Source: an uncultured SAR116 cluster alpha proteobacterium (GTDB taxonomy: Bacteria > Pseudomonadota > Alphaproteobacteria > Puniceispirillales > Puniceispirillaceae). Taken from it: a DNA stretch of 37,030 nt. Of the stretch, positions 1 through 6,852 are shown piece by piece (within the stretch, counting starts at the first letter, position 1; each line of letters begins with the position of its first letter). The notes under the pieces were generated by a model. That model had not been told where the DNA came from, searched no databases, and worked only from the letters and a program-made list of their open reading frames with translations. The position numbers and the translations under genes are program-made. Location: contig CABXZZ010000008.1 of assembly GCA_902516825.1 (NCBI GenBank), positions 1-37,030 on the forward strand. The letters are read 5' to 3'.

Positions 1-875
1 TCTCGTATATTACTTAGCGAATGTGATCTGTGTCTCTTAGAGAGTTTTTTTCCATCTTCTCCTAAAATAACAGGATGGTGAAAATAAAGAGGCGATGGAA
101 GTCCTAGCAGTTTTTGTAAAAGGCTATGTATATCTGTGCTCCGGCGCAAATCCTCCCCTCTTGTAACTACTTCAATATTGCCGTCAGCATCATCTAGAAC
201 CACACTTAAGTGATAACAGGCTGTTATATCTCGCCTGCCAAGGATAATATCACCAAATTTGGCGGGCTCTGCACACGTAACAAAACCATCAAGACATGTC
301 CAGCTCACTTCGTCAACTTGTTGAATAGCTTTAGACATATCCAGTCTTAGAGCTGGTTTTATACCTTGTTCTTGTCGTTTAAGGATTTCTTTTCTGGAGA
401 GGGATCCTCGTGTGTGAGGCTGCTGTGTTTGGTCTTTACTTGGCGGCGACAAAAAGTCAGATATTTCCATTCGAGATAAATAACAAGGATAGATAAGGTC
501 TGCTTCCAGCAAAGTCCTAAGAGCTTCTGAATATCTTCTCATACGCTGGGATTGATATATTTCTCGAGCGCTCCAAGTAATATCTAGCCACATCAAGTCG
601 CTTTTCAGTCGATTAATATATTTGTCTGAACAACGAGTGTAATCTAAATCATCAATACGTAACAAAAATTTATCGGGGTTTTCACCAGCAATTTGCCACA
701 CGATATAGGCAGCATAGGCATGCCCTAAATGAAGAAAACCAGTTGGACTTGGTGCAAATCTTGTTCGCCATCCCTTTTTCTCTAAAATACTAGTATATAA
801 TTCTGGTGTGATTGGAGGTTTAATGTCCTGAATCAACGACAATGCGCTCTGCGTCATATTAAGTTTAACAGCCAT
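1..875 (-). CDS. gluQRS: glutamyl-Q tRNA(Asp) synthetase, C-terminus cut by window edge
   Basis: GluQRS is a paralogue of the glutamyl-tRNA synthetase catalytic domain. It attaches glutamate to queuosine at position 34 of tRNA-Asp. I translated this frame by hand from the ATG at 875. It contains RFAPSPTGFLHLGHA (the HIGH-type ATP motif, about residue 38 onward), then LLRIDDLD, YHLSVVLDDADGN, VVTRGEDL, and the KMSKS-equivalent KLSKRHRS near the window edge. About 291 residues are present, close to the family's usual length of roughly 300, so little is missing. There is no tRNA-binding domain, as expected for GluQRS rather than GltX. One oddity is that the zinc-site segment reads YPCYLSR, where the family usually has a CxC pair, and I see no later partner Cys. 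It is transcribed divergently from the esterase gene. The family call is firm; the exact start is less so. Confidence 0.9.
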   Translation of the reverse strand, partial: MAVKLNMTQSALSLIQDIKPPITPELYTSILEKKGWRTRFAPSPTGFLHLGHAYAAYIVWQIAGENPDKFLLRIDDLDYTRCSDKYINRLKSDLMWLDITWSAREIYQSQRMRRYSEALRTLLEADLIYPCYLSRMEISDFLSPPSKDQTQQPHTRGSLSRKEILKRQEQGIKPALRLDMSKAIQQVDEVSWTCLDGFVTCAEPAKFGDIILGRRDITACYHLSVVLDDADGNIEVVTRGEDLRRSTDIHSLLQKLLGLPSPLYFHHPVILGEDGKKLSKRHRSHSLSNIR

Positions 876-949
876 GATTATATTATTTGCAGGATGCAAT
901 AAAGATGCAACAATAATCCAAAAGAGCATTTTTAAAAAATTCTCGAGAC

Positions 950-965
950 GGTCATATCGGTGACC
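950..965. promoter_or_regulatory. short inverted repeat in the gluQRS/esterase divergent region
   Basis: GGTCA at 950-954 and TGACC at 961-965 form a perfect 5-bp inverted repeat around a 6-nt centre. It lies about 20 bp before the esterase start codon, in the 108-bp divergent region. It could be an operator or a small leader hairpin. At this size chance is also plausible. Confidence 0.2.
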
Positions 966-983
966 ATTAAAAGGGATTAATCC

Positions 984-1631
984 ATGGCAGAAATAAAAAA
1001 AATTGGTAAATTTGAGGGTATTTATCAGCCACCTATCAAGGCAGATGAGGTAAAATCACTTGTAATTCTGCTTCATGGCTGGGGAGCAGATGCCGCAGAT
1101 ATGTTCGGTCTTGCGCCTATTCTTGGACAAGTTAAAGAAGGATGCGCATTTTATGCACCAAACGCACCCTATCCCTGTGCAGCTTCACCCCATGGGCGAG
1201 AGTGGTTTGACATTCAGCAAGGTGAGAAGGGAGCGATAATGGCCATGGATGATTTGGATGAGCTGCTTAACAGTATATTTGATGAATTTTCGCTACCTAC
1301 ATCCCAAATTATATTAGGTGGTTTCTCGCAAGGGGGAATGATGACGCTGGCGGCTGGTCCATCTTATGAATTAGGTGGATTAATAAGCTTTTCAGGTGCG
1401 CTTTTGACAGAGCAAATATTGATAGAAGCCAACTTATCGAGCCCACCAATTTTACTTATACATGGTGACTTGGACGACGTGGTTCCAGCTTCGGCTTTAA
1501 TAGACGCCCAGACTCATCTTGAGGCGAAAAGATATGATGTTGAAGTGGTTTTAGAAAAGGGCATTGGGCATTCTATTAGTGAGAATGGTCTTGATGCTGC
1601 AAGATACTTCATCGAAAGCCACCTTAGCTAA
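984..1631 (+). CDS. carboxylesterase/phospholipase-type alpha/beta hydrolase
   Basis: This is a predicted cytoplasmic serine esterase of the phospholipase/carboxylesterase family (YpfH/acyl-protein-thioesterase-like); its natural substrate cannot be read from sequence. The 215 residues match the family's usual 200-230. The oxyanion-hole segment LLHGWGADAAD sits at residues 29-39. The nucleophile elbow GFSQGG places the catalytic Ser at 115, the acid lies in HGDLDDVVP (probably Asp164), and the His is in GIGHS (His196). The triad is therefore complete. There is no signal peptide. The ATG at 984 has a weak purine-rich GGGA 9-12 bases upstream. It stands alone between divergent gluQRS and the HNH gene, so context gives no functional hint. 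Confidence 0.88.
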   Translation: MAEIKKIGKFEGIYQPPIKADEVKSLVILLHGWGADAADMFGLAPILGQVKEGCAFYAPNAPYPCAASPHGREWFDIQQGEKGAIMAMDDLDELLNSIFDEFSLPTSQIILGGFSQGGMMTLAAGPSYELGGLISFSGALLTEQILIEANLSSPPILLIHGDLDDVVPASALIDAQTHLEAKRYDVEVVLEKGIGHSISENGLDAARYFIESHLS

Positions 1632-1645
1632 AAAACAACCAAATA

Positions 1646-1678
1646 GGTGATTTATTAGAAATTAGTCAAAAGATCACC
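1646..1678 (+). terminator. weak candidate terminator after the esterase gene
   Basis: GGTGAT (1646-1651) and ATCACC (1673-1678) can pair around a 21-nt loop and are followed by ATTAATTTT. The stem is only 6 bp and the loop is long, so this is a weak candidate for an intrinsic terminator. Confidence 0.2.
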
Positions 1679-1685
1679 ATTAATT

Positions 1686-1714
1686 TTGGCTAGACACCTG
1701 TATATTGTTATGAT
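1686..1714 (+). promoter_or_regulatory. sigma70-type promoter candidate for the HNH gene
   Basis: TTGGCT (1686-1691) and TATGAT (1709-1714) are separated by exactly 17 bases, close to the TTGACA-N17-TATAAT pattern. They lie 58 bp before the HNH start codon. The call rests on pattern only. Confidence 0.4.
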
Positions 1715-1772
1715 TCAATTATATTGCTACTAAATATGTGATTTATAACAATGCAAAAAGAGAAAATTTAAA

Positions 1773-2372
1773 ATGAATGCTATTACGCCAAAGGTGTTTT
1801 CCACTGCTGGTGAATTTCCTCCAGCATTAGTGTTAAATGCGGATTATCGACCGTTGAGCTACTATCCTCTTTCTTTATGGGGGTGGCAGGATGTTGTGAA
1901 GGCTGTTTTCCTCGAACGAGTAGATATTGTCCAGAAATATGAACGCGTAGTATCCTCTCCAAGTTTTCAGATTGAGCTCCCATCAGTAATCGCATTAAAG
2001 GAGTATGTCCATCAGTTTCGTAATCCAGCATTCACACGCTTCAATGTCTTTTTACGAGACGGGTTTTGTTGCCAGTATTGTAGCAAACCGTTCATAGCAA
2101 ATGAATTGACATTCGACCATGTAATTCCGCGCTCTAAAGGCGGCAAAACAAATTGGGAAAATGTGGTAGCAGCCTGCACTAGATGTAATTTAAAGAAAGC
2201 TAACAAAATGCCTAGCAAGGCAGGTGTCAAACCTATCAAACGCCCCATTAGACCAAACACCTATCAACTACAGGAAAATGGTAGAAAATTCCCCCCAAAC
2301 CATCTGCATCATACATGGACAGATTATCTTTACTGGGATGTGGAATTAGAATTGGACAGCTTAAACCATTAA
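1773..2372 (+). CDS. HNH endonuclease family protein
   Basis: This is a 199-residue HNH-family protein of the kind widely conserved as a single chromosomal gene in alphaproteobacteria; its cellular role is not established. The N-terminal part carries the conserved LNADYRPLSYYPLSLW segment (residues 21-36). The nuclease core follows: a Cys pair at 100 and 103 (CQYC), the catalytic FDHVIPRSKGG segment with Asp115-His116, Asn130, and a second Cys pair at 135 and 138 followed by Asn139 (CTRCN). The ββα-metal site and the structural zinc site both look intact. The ATG at 1773 follows an AGAG purine tract. There is no methylase or mobile element next to it, which argues against a restriction or homing role. 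It converges with the coq7 remnant. Confidence 0.88.
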   Translation: MNAITPKVFSTAGEFPPALVLNADYRPLSYYPLSLWGWQDVVKAVFLERVDIVQKYERVVSSPSFQIELPSVIALKEYVHQFRNPAFTRFNVFLRDGFCCQYCSKPFIANELTFDHVIPRSKGGKTNWENVVAACTRCNLKKANKMPSKAGVKPIKRPIRPNTYQLQENGRKFPPNHLHHTWTDYLYWDVELELDSLNH

Positions 2373-2399
2373 TCTATGCTTAACTATTACCGAAAATTT

Positions 2400-2415
2400 T
2401 GCTTTTTTTAAAGCA
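2400..2415. terminator. small A/T-rich hairpin between convergent HNH gene and coq7 remnant
   Basis: TGCTTT (2400-2405) and AAAGCA (2410-2415) form a perfect 6-bp inverted repeat around TTTT, directly after the stop codon of the coq7 remnant. It could end transcription weakly in either direction. The stem is A/T-rich, so confidence is low. Confidence 0.25.
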
Positions 2416-2925
2416 CTAGATTTTCTCAGCAATCTTAATAGCGGCCTTGTATCCCTTCTGTATCAAAAATTTTAGAATCTGATATGCAGGCACTTTTTCA
2501 CCTCTGCTAGCAACTGTAATATCCTTATACTCAAGCTCCTCATCGCAAAAATGTGCTAATGTATTTAAAAGCTCAGGATCGGTTTCAGTATGCCCAAGCA
2601 CATCGACCTGCTTTTGATAATGACCAACGATTACTTCCTTTACGGCAATCGTGCTCGCCATTGATGCTTTAGGCCCGAGTGCAGCGCTTACCACACCAAG
2701 GCTAAAGCCAGCAAAACTCCATATAGGGTTTAACAAAGAGGGGCGAACCTAATATTAATTTAAGAGTGAGTCGGGGGTCTCAATATGCACTTCCTCTTGT
2801 TCCATAATGTGCTGGATTTTTTCAGCCCCAGGTAGATTTTTTAGCACTGCTAGCTGGCCTTTATGGATTGTTTGTGCTGCATAGTCTGCCCTTAGAAATT
2901 CTGCTAACTGCTGTTTATCTTCCAT
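2416..2925 (-). pseudogene. coq7: COQ7-type demethoxyubiquinone hydroxylase, interrupted by two in-frame stops
   Basis: COQ7 is a diiron hydroxylase of ubiquinone synthesis. The 56 codons from ATG 2925 contain IHKGQLAVL and an EQEEVH segment typical of helices 1-2. Then TAA (2757-2755) and TAG (2751-2749) occur, separated by one Tyr codon. The same frame continues with VRPSLLNPIW, a helix 3 segment (AVKEVIVGHY), DEELEYKD and an APAY-like VPAYQILKFLIQKG, ending at TAG 2416. The whole frame is 170 codons, close to the usual COQ7 length, with no frameshift. Three of the six expected iron ligands appear replaced: helix 1 Glu by Asp14, helix 3 Glu by Lys, and the last His by Tyr. It begins 4 bp after the dsbB stop, so it was probably cotranscribed. 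The best reading is a young pseudogene; two separate peptides or a sequencing error are alternatives. Confidence 0.8.
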
Positions 2926-2929
2926 GATA

Positions 2930-3412
2930 TTATCCCTGTGTTTGTAATAACTTCTTCCAACAGAGGAATGCAAAAGTGGCAATAGAAAAGCTTAAAATAC
3001 TATTCCAACCAGCCATTGATACTCCCAATAGCGACCAAGTAATTTCATCACATTTCACTACTGGCATCTCTAATAACGAGGTTGTAACACGAGAAATTTC
3101 CGAATCAGAGTTCAACTGGTTACTGCAACCTGAAGGGCCAGACAACCACCCTTGTTCCACCCCTACATGATATAACCCAATCAAACTTGTACTTACCGCA
3201 GATAGCGCCATTAATAATAGCATCCAATTTTGTTTTATAGCGACCAGGCCAATAAACGCAATTGCGATAACGACGACGTGTGGCCAGCGTTGCAAAATGC
3301 ATAAATTACAGGGAGGGAGTCCTTCGATAATCTCAAACCAGAACGCTCCTGCTAAAAGGCTAAATGAGGCTAAAGCAGGGAATAACAACGCTTGTTTGTA
3401 GGAAAAATGCAA
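2930..3412 (-). CDS. dsbB: disulfide bond formation protein B
   Basis: DsbB is the inner-membrane oxidoreductase that reoxidises periplasmic DsbA and passes electrons to ubiquinone. The 160-residue product has four hydrophobic segments. The first active pair is in PPCNLCILQRWP (Cys35 and Cys38). The periplasmic pair is Cys96 (GPSGCS) and Cys121 (VVKCDE). The ending WSLLGVSMAGWN is typical of alphaproteobacterial DsbB. All four redox cysteines are present, so it should be active. It lies between the upstream VTT-domain gene (44 bp apart) and the coq7 remnant (4 bp apart) on the same strand, and probably shares a transcript with both. Confidence 0.93.
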   Translation of the reverse strand: MHFSYKQALLFPALASFSLLAGAFWFEIIEGLPPCNLCILQRWPHVVVIAIAFIGLVAIKQNWMLLLMALSAVSTSLIGLYHVGVEQGWLSGPSGCSNQLNSDSEISRVTTSLLEMPVVKCDEITWSLLGVSMAGWNSILSFSIATFAFLCWKKLLQTQG

Positions 3413-3456
3413 TTAATGTTACCTAATAAAAACTTACGATTATGTTTGTGCTATAT

Positions 3457-4050
3457 TTAATGACTGATTTTAATATAACTTACTGTGATTACGATTCCAA
3501 TAATAGAACTAATCAAAATCAAAATTTTTAAATTTTGATGATATTTTATTAACCCAGCCACTAATAAAAACCGAATACTTCTCCCTATTAATGCTGCGGC
3601 AATAAAGGGTAAGACCCCAAAATGAAACAACCCTGCTGTGATAGATACAAGCTTAAAGGGAAGCGGTGTGAAGGCGCCTAATAACACAATAAGTATGCCA
3701 TGTTCTAAAAACCCGGTAGAGACAGCCTCAAATTTTTTGGCTGATAAAAATGGAAGTCTTTCATTTAGCAGCAAAAAGCTGACAATGTCACCCATAAACC
3801 AGCCCAATCCTAAGCCTATTAATCCTCCTAAAACAGAATAAATTGCTGTCCAGATTGCAATTTTCCACCATCTTTTTGGAGCAGAATAAACGCACGCAGC
3901 AAGCAAAGGGTCTACTGGCACGGGAATGATAACTGATTCTAATGCAGAATAAAAATATAGCCCCCAGCGAGCCTTATGACTACCTGCTTTTCTTTTAATG
4001 TATGAGGAGATAGCATTTAGTTTGGAGCTGTCAGGCACCCACTTAAACAT
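3457..4050 (-). CDS. YqaA-type VTT/DedA-family membrane protein
   Basis: This inner-membrane protein belongs to the VTT (SNARE-associated, DedA-related) superfamily, YqaA branch. Relatives are implicated in lipid scrambling or envelope homeostasis, but the role of this branch is not settled. Visible family signatures are the re-entrant segment FYSALESVIIPVPVDPLL near the N-terminus, LLGAFTPLPFKLVSITAG in the middle, and IGRSIRFLLVAGLIK near the end, plus about four hydrophobic stretches. I chose the ATG at 4050 because AGGAG lies 8 nt before it. An in-frame ATG at 4146 would add 32 hydrophilic residues that do not resemble the family. That gives 197 residues, a normal length. It is the first gene of a likely operon with dsbB. 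Confidence 0.82.
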   Translation of the reverse strand: MFKWVPDSSKLNAISSYIKRKAGSHKARWGLYFYSALESVIIPVPVDPLLAACVYSAPKRWWKIAIWTAIYSVLGGLIGLGLGWFMGDIVSFLLLNERLPFLSAKKFEAVSTGFLEHGILIVLLGAFTPLPFKLVSITAGLFHFGVLPFIAAALIGRSIRFLLVAGLIKYHQNLKILILISSIIGIVITVSYIKISH

Positions 4051-4904
4051 TTTTAGATCTCCTGAAACGGCCACTCTGGTGTGGTGGTAGTTAGACTTGT
4101 GGGAAAATACAAGTAAATTTTTTAAATATAGCCTTCTGGATTGCACCTCTTAATATCTACATACTCAAAAGTAATTATAGATAATTAAATTGAAGAAAAA
4201 ATCACCATTATAAAAATTCTATGTTTCTACAAAATTATAAGAATCATAAAAATATGGTCTAGAAAAATACGCCAAAATCAAAGTATAAACGTCAACTAAA
4301 CCAACCCATATGTCATCTATAGAAGAGAAAATAGTGATTGTTCTAAAAGTAGTTATTTGTTGCCAGAGTTTTAATTAACTTCGCCTTGCGTTCAAAGTTC
4401 TAAGAGATTTAATTTCATTTATCTTTGGGAAAAATGAATCTTTTCACAGATTATTACGAAACCCAAGCTTAGGCTTGTTACACGAATTATGCTCCCATGG
4501 AATTTTAAATGGTTGCAGCAAAGTTATATGGGCGTGGTGTTGGTGCAGGACGGGTTATTACCTTTCTTTCGGTAAGATCTTAGATCCGTTTTGCTAATAT
4601 TGTGCCATTAGGCTTGATTGCATTCCTTCGGAAGATGAGTTTTATTTTACTTTCTCAAGCGGTAGCGATGACTACAGCATGGATTTGGGAGCTAATAGTA
4701 AAACGTGTGATCCTGTTTCCAAATCATAATTAGGTAGAACTTGCCAGAAGGATTTTAATTTTGGCACAAAGCAATCAAAGAAATTTGGGCAACAAATTCG
4801 GTCTTAGATTTTTCTAAAAAAGTTATTTAGGAAGACTTAACAACTTACCACTAATATATTAATGTGTGTGGACTCAGAAGGAAATAGATTTGCACTTTTT
4901 ATAT
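4051..4904. other. long non-coding stretch before tRNA-Leu
   Basis: I see no intact gene here. By hand count, base composition shifts inside it: 4201-4260 has 12 G/C in 60, while 4501-4560 has 25 and 4561-4620 has 23. The left part should hold the promoter of the minus-strand YqaA-dsbB-coq7 group, but I could not pick one with confidence. The G/C-richer part is listed separately as a possible gene remnant. I saw no large repeat, insertion sequence or recognisable RNA gene in the rest. Confidence 0.5.
4434..4733 (+). pseudogene. possible gene remnant of unknown family
   Basis: From the ATG at 4434 one reading frame runs 100 codons to TAG 4731, interrupted by TAG (4470), TAA (4506) and TAG (4581). 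The best open piece (4584-4730) would encode a hydrophobic, membrane-like segment around VPLGLIAFLRK and SFILLSQAVAMTTAWIW. The block is G/C-richer than the flanking DNA, as decayed coding sequence would be. I do not recognise the family. Stops are not much rarer than chance would give in AT-rich DNA, so this may not be a remnant at all. Confidence 0.2.
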
Positions 4905-4989
4905 TGGTGGGGATACTCGGACTTGAACCGAGAAGCCTTGCGGCACTGGATTTTGAATCCAGCGTGTTTACCAATTTCACCATATCCCC
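4905..4989 (-). tRNA. tRNA-Leu(CAA)
   Basis: The minus strand folds as a class II tRNA. The acceptor GGGGATA pairs with TATCCCC, the anticodon stem CTGGA/TCCAG encloses the loop TTCAAAA with anticodon CAA, and the T arm contains GGTTCAAGTCC. A long variable arm (around TGCCGCAAGGC) is typical of tRNA-Leu. The discriminator is A and CCA is encoded (4905-4907). It reads UUG codons. It is a single tRNA, and I found no copy of its 3' end nearby that would suggest an integration site. Confidence 0.96.
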
Positions 4990-5204
4990 GAGAAACATCG
5001 CAGTTGTTTGATAAGTGACGTTGCAATTTTATTCTTACATAGAGAGCACATTGTGCTGGGTCAAAGATATTTTCTAGGCAGAGTTCTAAATAATTATAAA
5101 AAACAGGGTTGCGTATCTAACATTAAAATACAAAAATTGTAGTTTGTTTAAAATAAAATAGTCTAGTTTTTGAGCAATAGCAACAAAAACACTAGATATT
5201 TTTT

Positions 5205-5234
5205 GGATAAACAAAAATTAATATATCTTTATCC
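5205..5234. promoter_or_regulatory. inverted repeat, candidate operator upstream of iclR
   Basis: GGATAAA (5205-5211) and TTTATCC (5228-5234) are perfect 7-bp inverted repeats with a 16-nt centre, ending 67 bp before the iclR start codon. IclR proteins commonly bind palindromes in their own upstream regions, so this is a candidate autoregulatory site. A second, imperfect inverted repeat (CTAGTTTTT at 5163-5171 and AAAAACACTAG at 5185-5195) lies just upstream. Nothing else is evident in the stretch 4990-5301. Confidence 0.3.
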
Positions 5235-5301
5235 TTGCCTTTTATCTGTAAACAGCCCATTTAAGTAAGCGGGGCTGGTACATCATGTAAGGATACATAA
5301 A

Positions 5302-6093
5302 GTGCCAGATGGATTTTTAGAAAAAAGAAGCGGACATACACAATCCGTATCTCGTGCGTTAAGTTTATTATCAAAACTAGCAGAAGAACAAAATGGTTTA
5401 AATCTGTCTGAGTTGGCCAGGCGAGTAAAATTAGCGCCTTCAACTGCACATAGATTGCTGACCACACTTCAGCTTGACAGGTTTGTACGTTTTGAAGAGG
5501 GGCGGTGGCTAATAGGTGTGCAATCATTTAATGTCGGTACGTCCTACATGCGTTCAAAAGATATTAGCCATATGGCTCGTCCATATTTACGGATGATGAT
5601 GCAAGAAACAGGTGAAACTTCCAACCTTGCCTTATTAGACAACAATGGGAATTCTCTTGTGTATGCGTCTCAGGTTGAATGTCCTCAATTGATGAGAGCG
5701 CTATCAAAGCCTGGAGCAAAAGCACCTTGGACGTGTTCGGCGGTCGGAAAAATCTGCCTTGCTTTTTCAAAGTCGAGTGTAGTCAGTCAAATCATTAATC
5801 AGGCAGGATTCACTCAGTTTACAAGGAAAAGTATAATGGATGAAGGAACGTTTTCACGTGAGATAGCCAAAGCTAAACAAAATTTTTATGCTGTAGATGA
5901 TGAAGAAAATTCTGAGGGTTTAAGATGCATAGCGTCCCCTATATTCGACGAAAATTCTGTCGTTATTGGCGCTTTGTCTGTAAGCGGACCTTCGGTTCGT
6001 ATCGAAGAGCAGAAATTACCAAATTTTGGAAGAGTTACACTTCGTACAGCAAAAGAATTAACGCGAGCTTTGGGTGGTACTTGGACTAGCTAA
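5302..6093 (+). CDS. IclR-family transcriptional regulator
   Basis: This is a 263-residue regulator with the standard IclR layout. The N-terminal winged helix-turn-helix (about 12-75) has the recognition region LSELARRVKLAPSTAHRLL, and an effector-binding domain covers about 85-255. The motifs resemble the BhcR-like group that controls glyoxylate or hydroxyaspartate use (VQSFNVGTSYMR, TGETSNLALLD, VECPQLMRAL, CSAVGKICLA), but this is a similarity impression only, and no bhc or glyoxylate genes are in the window. The start is GTG: AAGGA lies 8 nt before GTG 5302 and the conserved HTQSVSRAL begins at residue 12. It stands alone, with tRNA-Leu upstream and chaC converging, so its target is unknown. 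Confidence 0.88.
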   Translation: MPDGFLEKRSGHTQSVSRALSLLSKLAEEQNGLNLSELARRVKLAPSTAHRLLTTLQLDRFVRFEEGRWLIGVQSFNVGTSYMRSKDISHMARPYLRMMMQETGETSNLALLDNNGNSLVYASQVECPQLMRALSKPGAKAPWTCSAVGKICLAFSKSSVVSQIINQAGFTQFTRKSIMDEGTFSREIAKAKQNFYAVDDEENSEGLRCIASPIFDENSVVIGALSVSGPSVRIEEQKLPNFGRVTLRTAKELTRALGGTWTS

Positions 6094-6128
6094 AAAATTT
6101 TTTCAAGCTGTTTGATTTAAGTTTGGCA

Positions 6129-6827
6129 TCATCCGCCTTGATATATACGCACTAAAGCCGCGATCCGCGTTAGTTTGGGATCACTTATACCCTCCGCAGA
6201 CAACGCTGCTTCAGTTTTTAATAAATACTCAGTGTTCGAGCCTATTATACCTGACGCTTCGGCGATTATCTTAACGCATTCCAGTTCTGGTTGTGGGGCT
6301 ACAAAACTAGGATGGTCTCGTCTGATGATGAAAGTTATTGCCTTTACCACTTCATCACCAGGTCCCTTGACCTTAACCCAACTCGGTTCATAAGCTCCGC
6401 TTAACATTTCTCGCTTCCAAATTACATCACATTCCTTGGAGGCAGCGGATTCAGGAATTCGAAAAACCATTCCTTTAGTGGACCCACCGCGGTCAAGGCC
6501 GAGAACAAGTCCTGGCTTCTCAGGGCTCCCGCGTGTAATAGTCGTTCGCAAACAAAACCTGCGATGATATCCAAATAAATGAGCTTTCTTTCTCAGATCA
6601 AAGGTAAAAGATGGATTCCAAATAAGACTTCCGTATCCAAAGATCCATACATCCTCTCCTGAATGGTCGTCTTTAATGAAACAGCGACGCGATTGAAGTA
6701 GTTCTTCTCCGTTGAGAAGTTTTACAGGTTGACCAACACGTTCTGCTGCAAGTTTTTGAAGAATTCCTCCAGATAATGTTTCTCTATTGATTTCAACGGG
6801 AGTGTTTATATCTTTGTCGTTCATCAT
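6129..6827 (-). CDS. chaC: ChaC-type gamma-glutamylcyclotransferase
   Basis: ChaC proteins cleave glutathione to 5-oxoproline and Cys-Gly in the cytoplasm. The 232-residue product has the family's nucleotide-like binding loop FGYGSLIWNP (63-72), then FGYHRRFCL (85-93), TRGSPEKPGLVLGL, and the WKREMLSGAY segment in which Glu140 is the probable catalytic acid. It ends with LTRIAALVRIYQGG, typical of the family. About 60 N-terminal residues come before the core, as in E. coli ChaC. The ATG pair at 6827/6824 leaves the exact start open by one residue. It lies 25 bp after mscS on the same strand and is probably cotranscribed with it. Together with gshA it gives the window both synthesis and breakdown of glutathione. 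Confidence 0.9.
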   Translation of the reverse strand: MMNDKDINTPVEINRETLSGGILQKLAAERVGQPVKLLNGEELLQSRRCFIKDDHSGEDVWIFGYGSLIWNPSFTFDLRKKAHLFGYHRRFCLRTTITRGSPEKPGLVLGLDRGGSTKGMVFRIPESAASKECDVIWKREMLSGAYEPSWVKVKGPGDEVVKAITFIIRRDHPSFVAPQPELECVKIIAEASGIIGSNTEYLLKTEAALSAEGISDPKLTRIAALVRIYQGG

Positions 6828-6852
6828 GTCACTATAAAAAAATTATAAATAA

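Noticed and set aside
1783-2260. Two minus-strand open frames inside the HNH gene
   Set aside because: They are antisense to conserved HNH motifs and show no protein-family features; similar antisense frames across the window were dismissed for the same reason.
2749-2757. Recoding of TAG or TAA as sense codons to explain the coq7 stops
   Set aside because: TAG ends tadA (16595-16597) and xseA (19458-19460), and TAA ends many intact genes here at family-typical lengths. No stem-loop typical of a recoding site is evident just after the stops.
2416-2925. Frameshift between the two coq7 halves
   Set aside because: Both halves are in the same frame; the junction codons read Asn-stop-Tyr-stop-Val without a length change.
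3457-4146. Longer YqaA-type gene starting at 4146
   Set aside because: The 32 extra residues are hydrophilic and not family-like, and a good AGGAG sits before the internal ATG at 4050.
4905-4989. tRNA-Leu as an integration site for a mobile element
   Set aside because: No integrase gene and no second copy of the tRNA 3' end were seen on either side.
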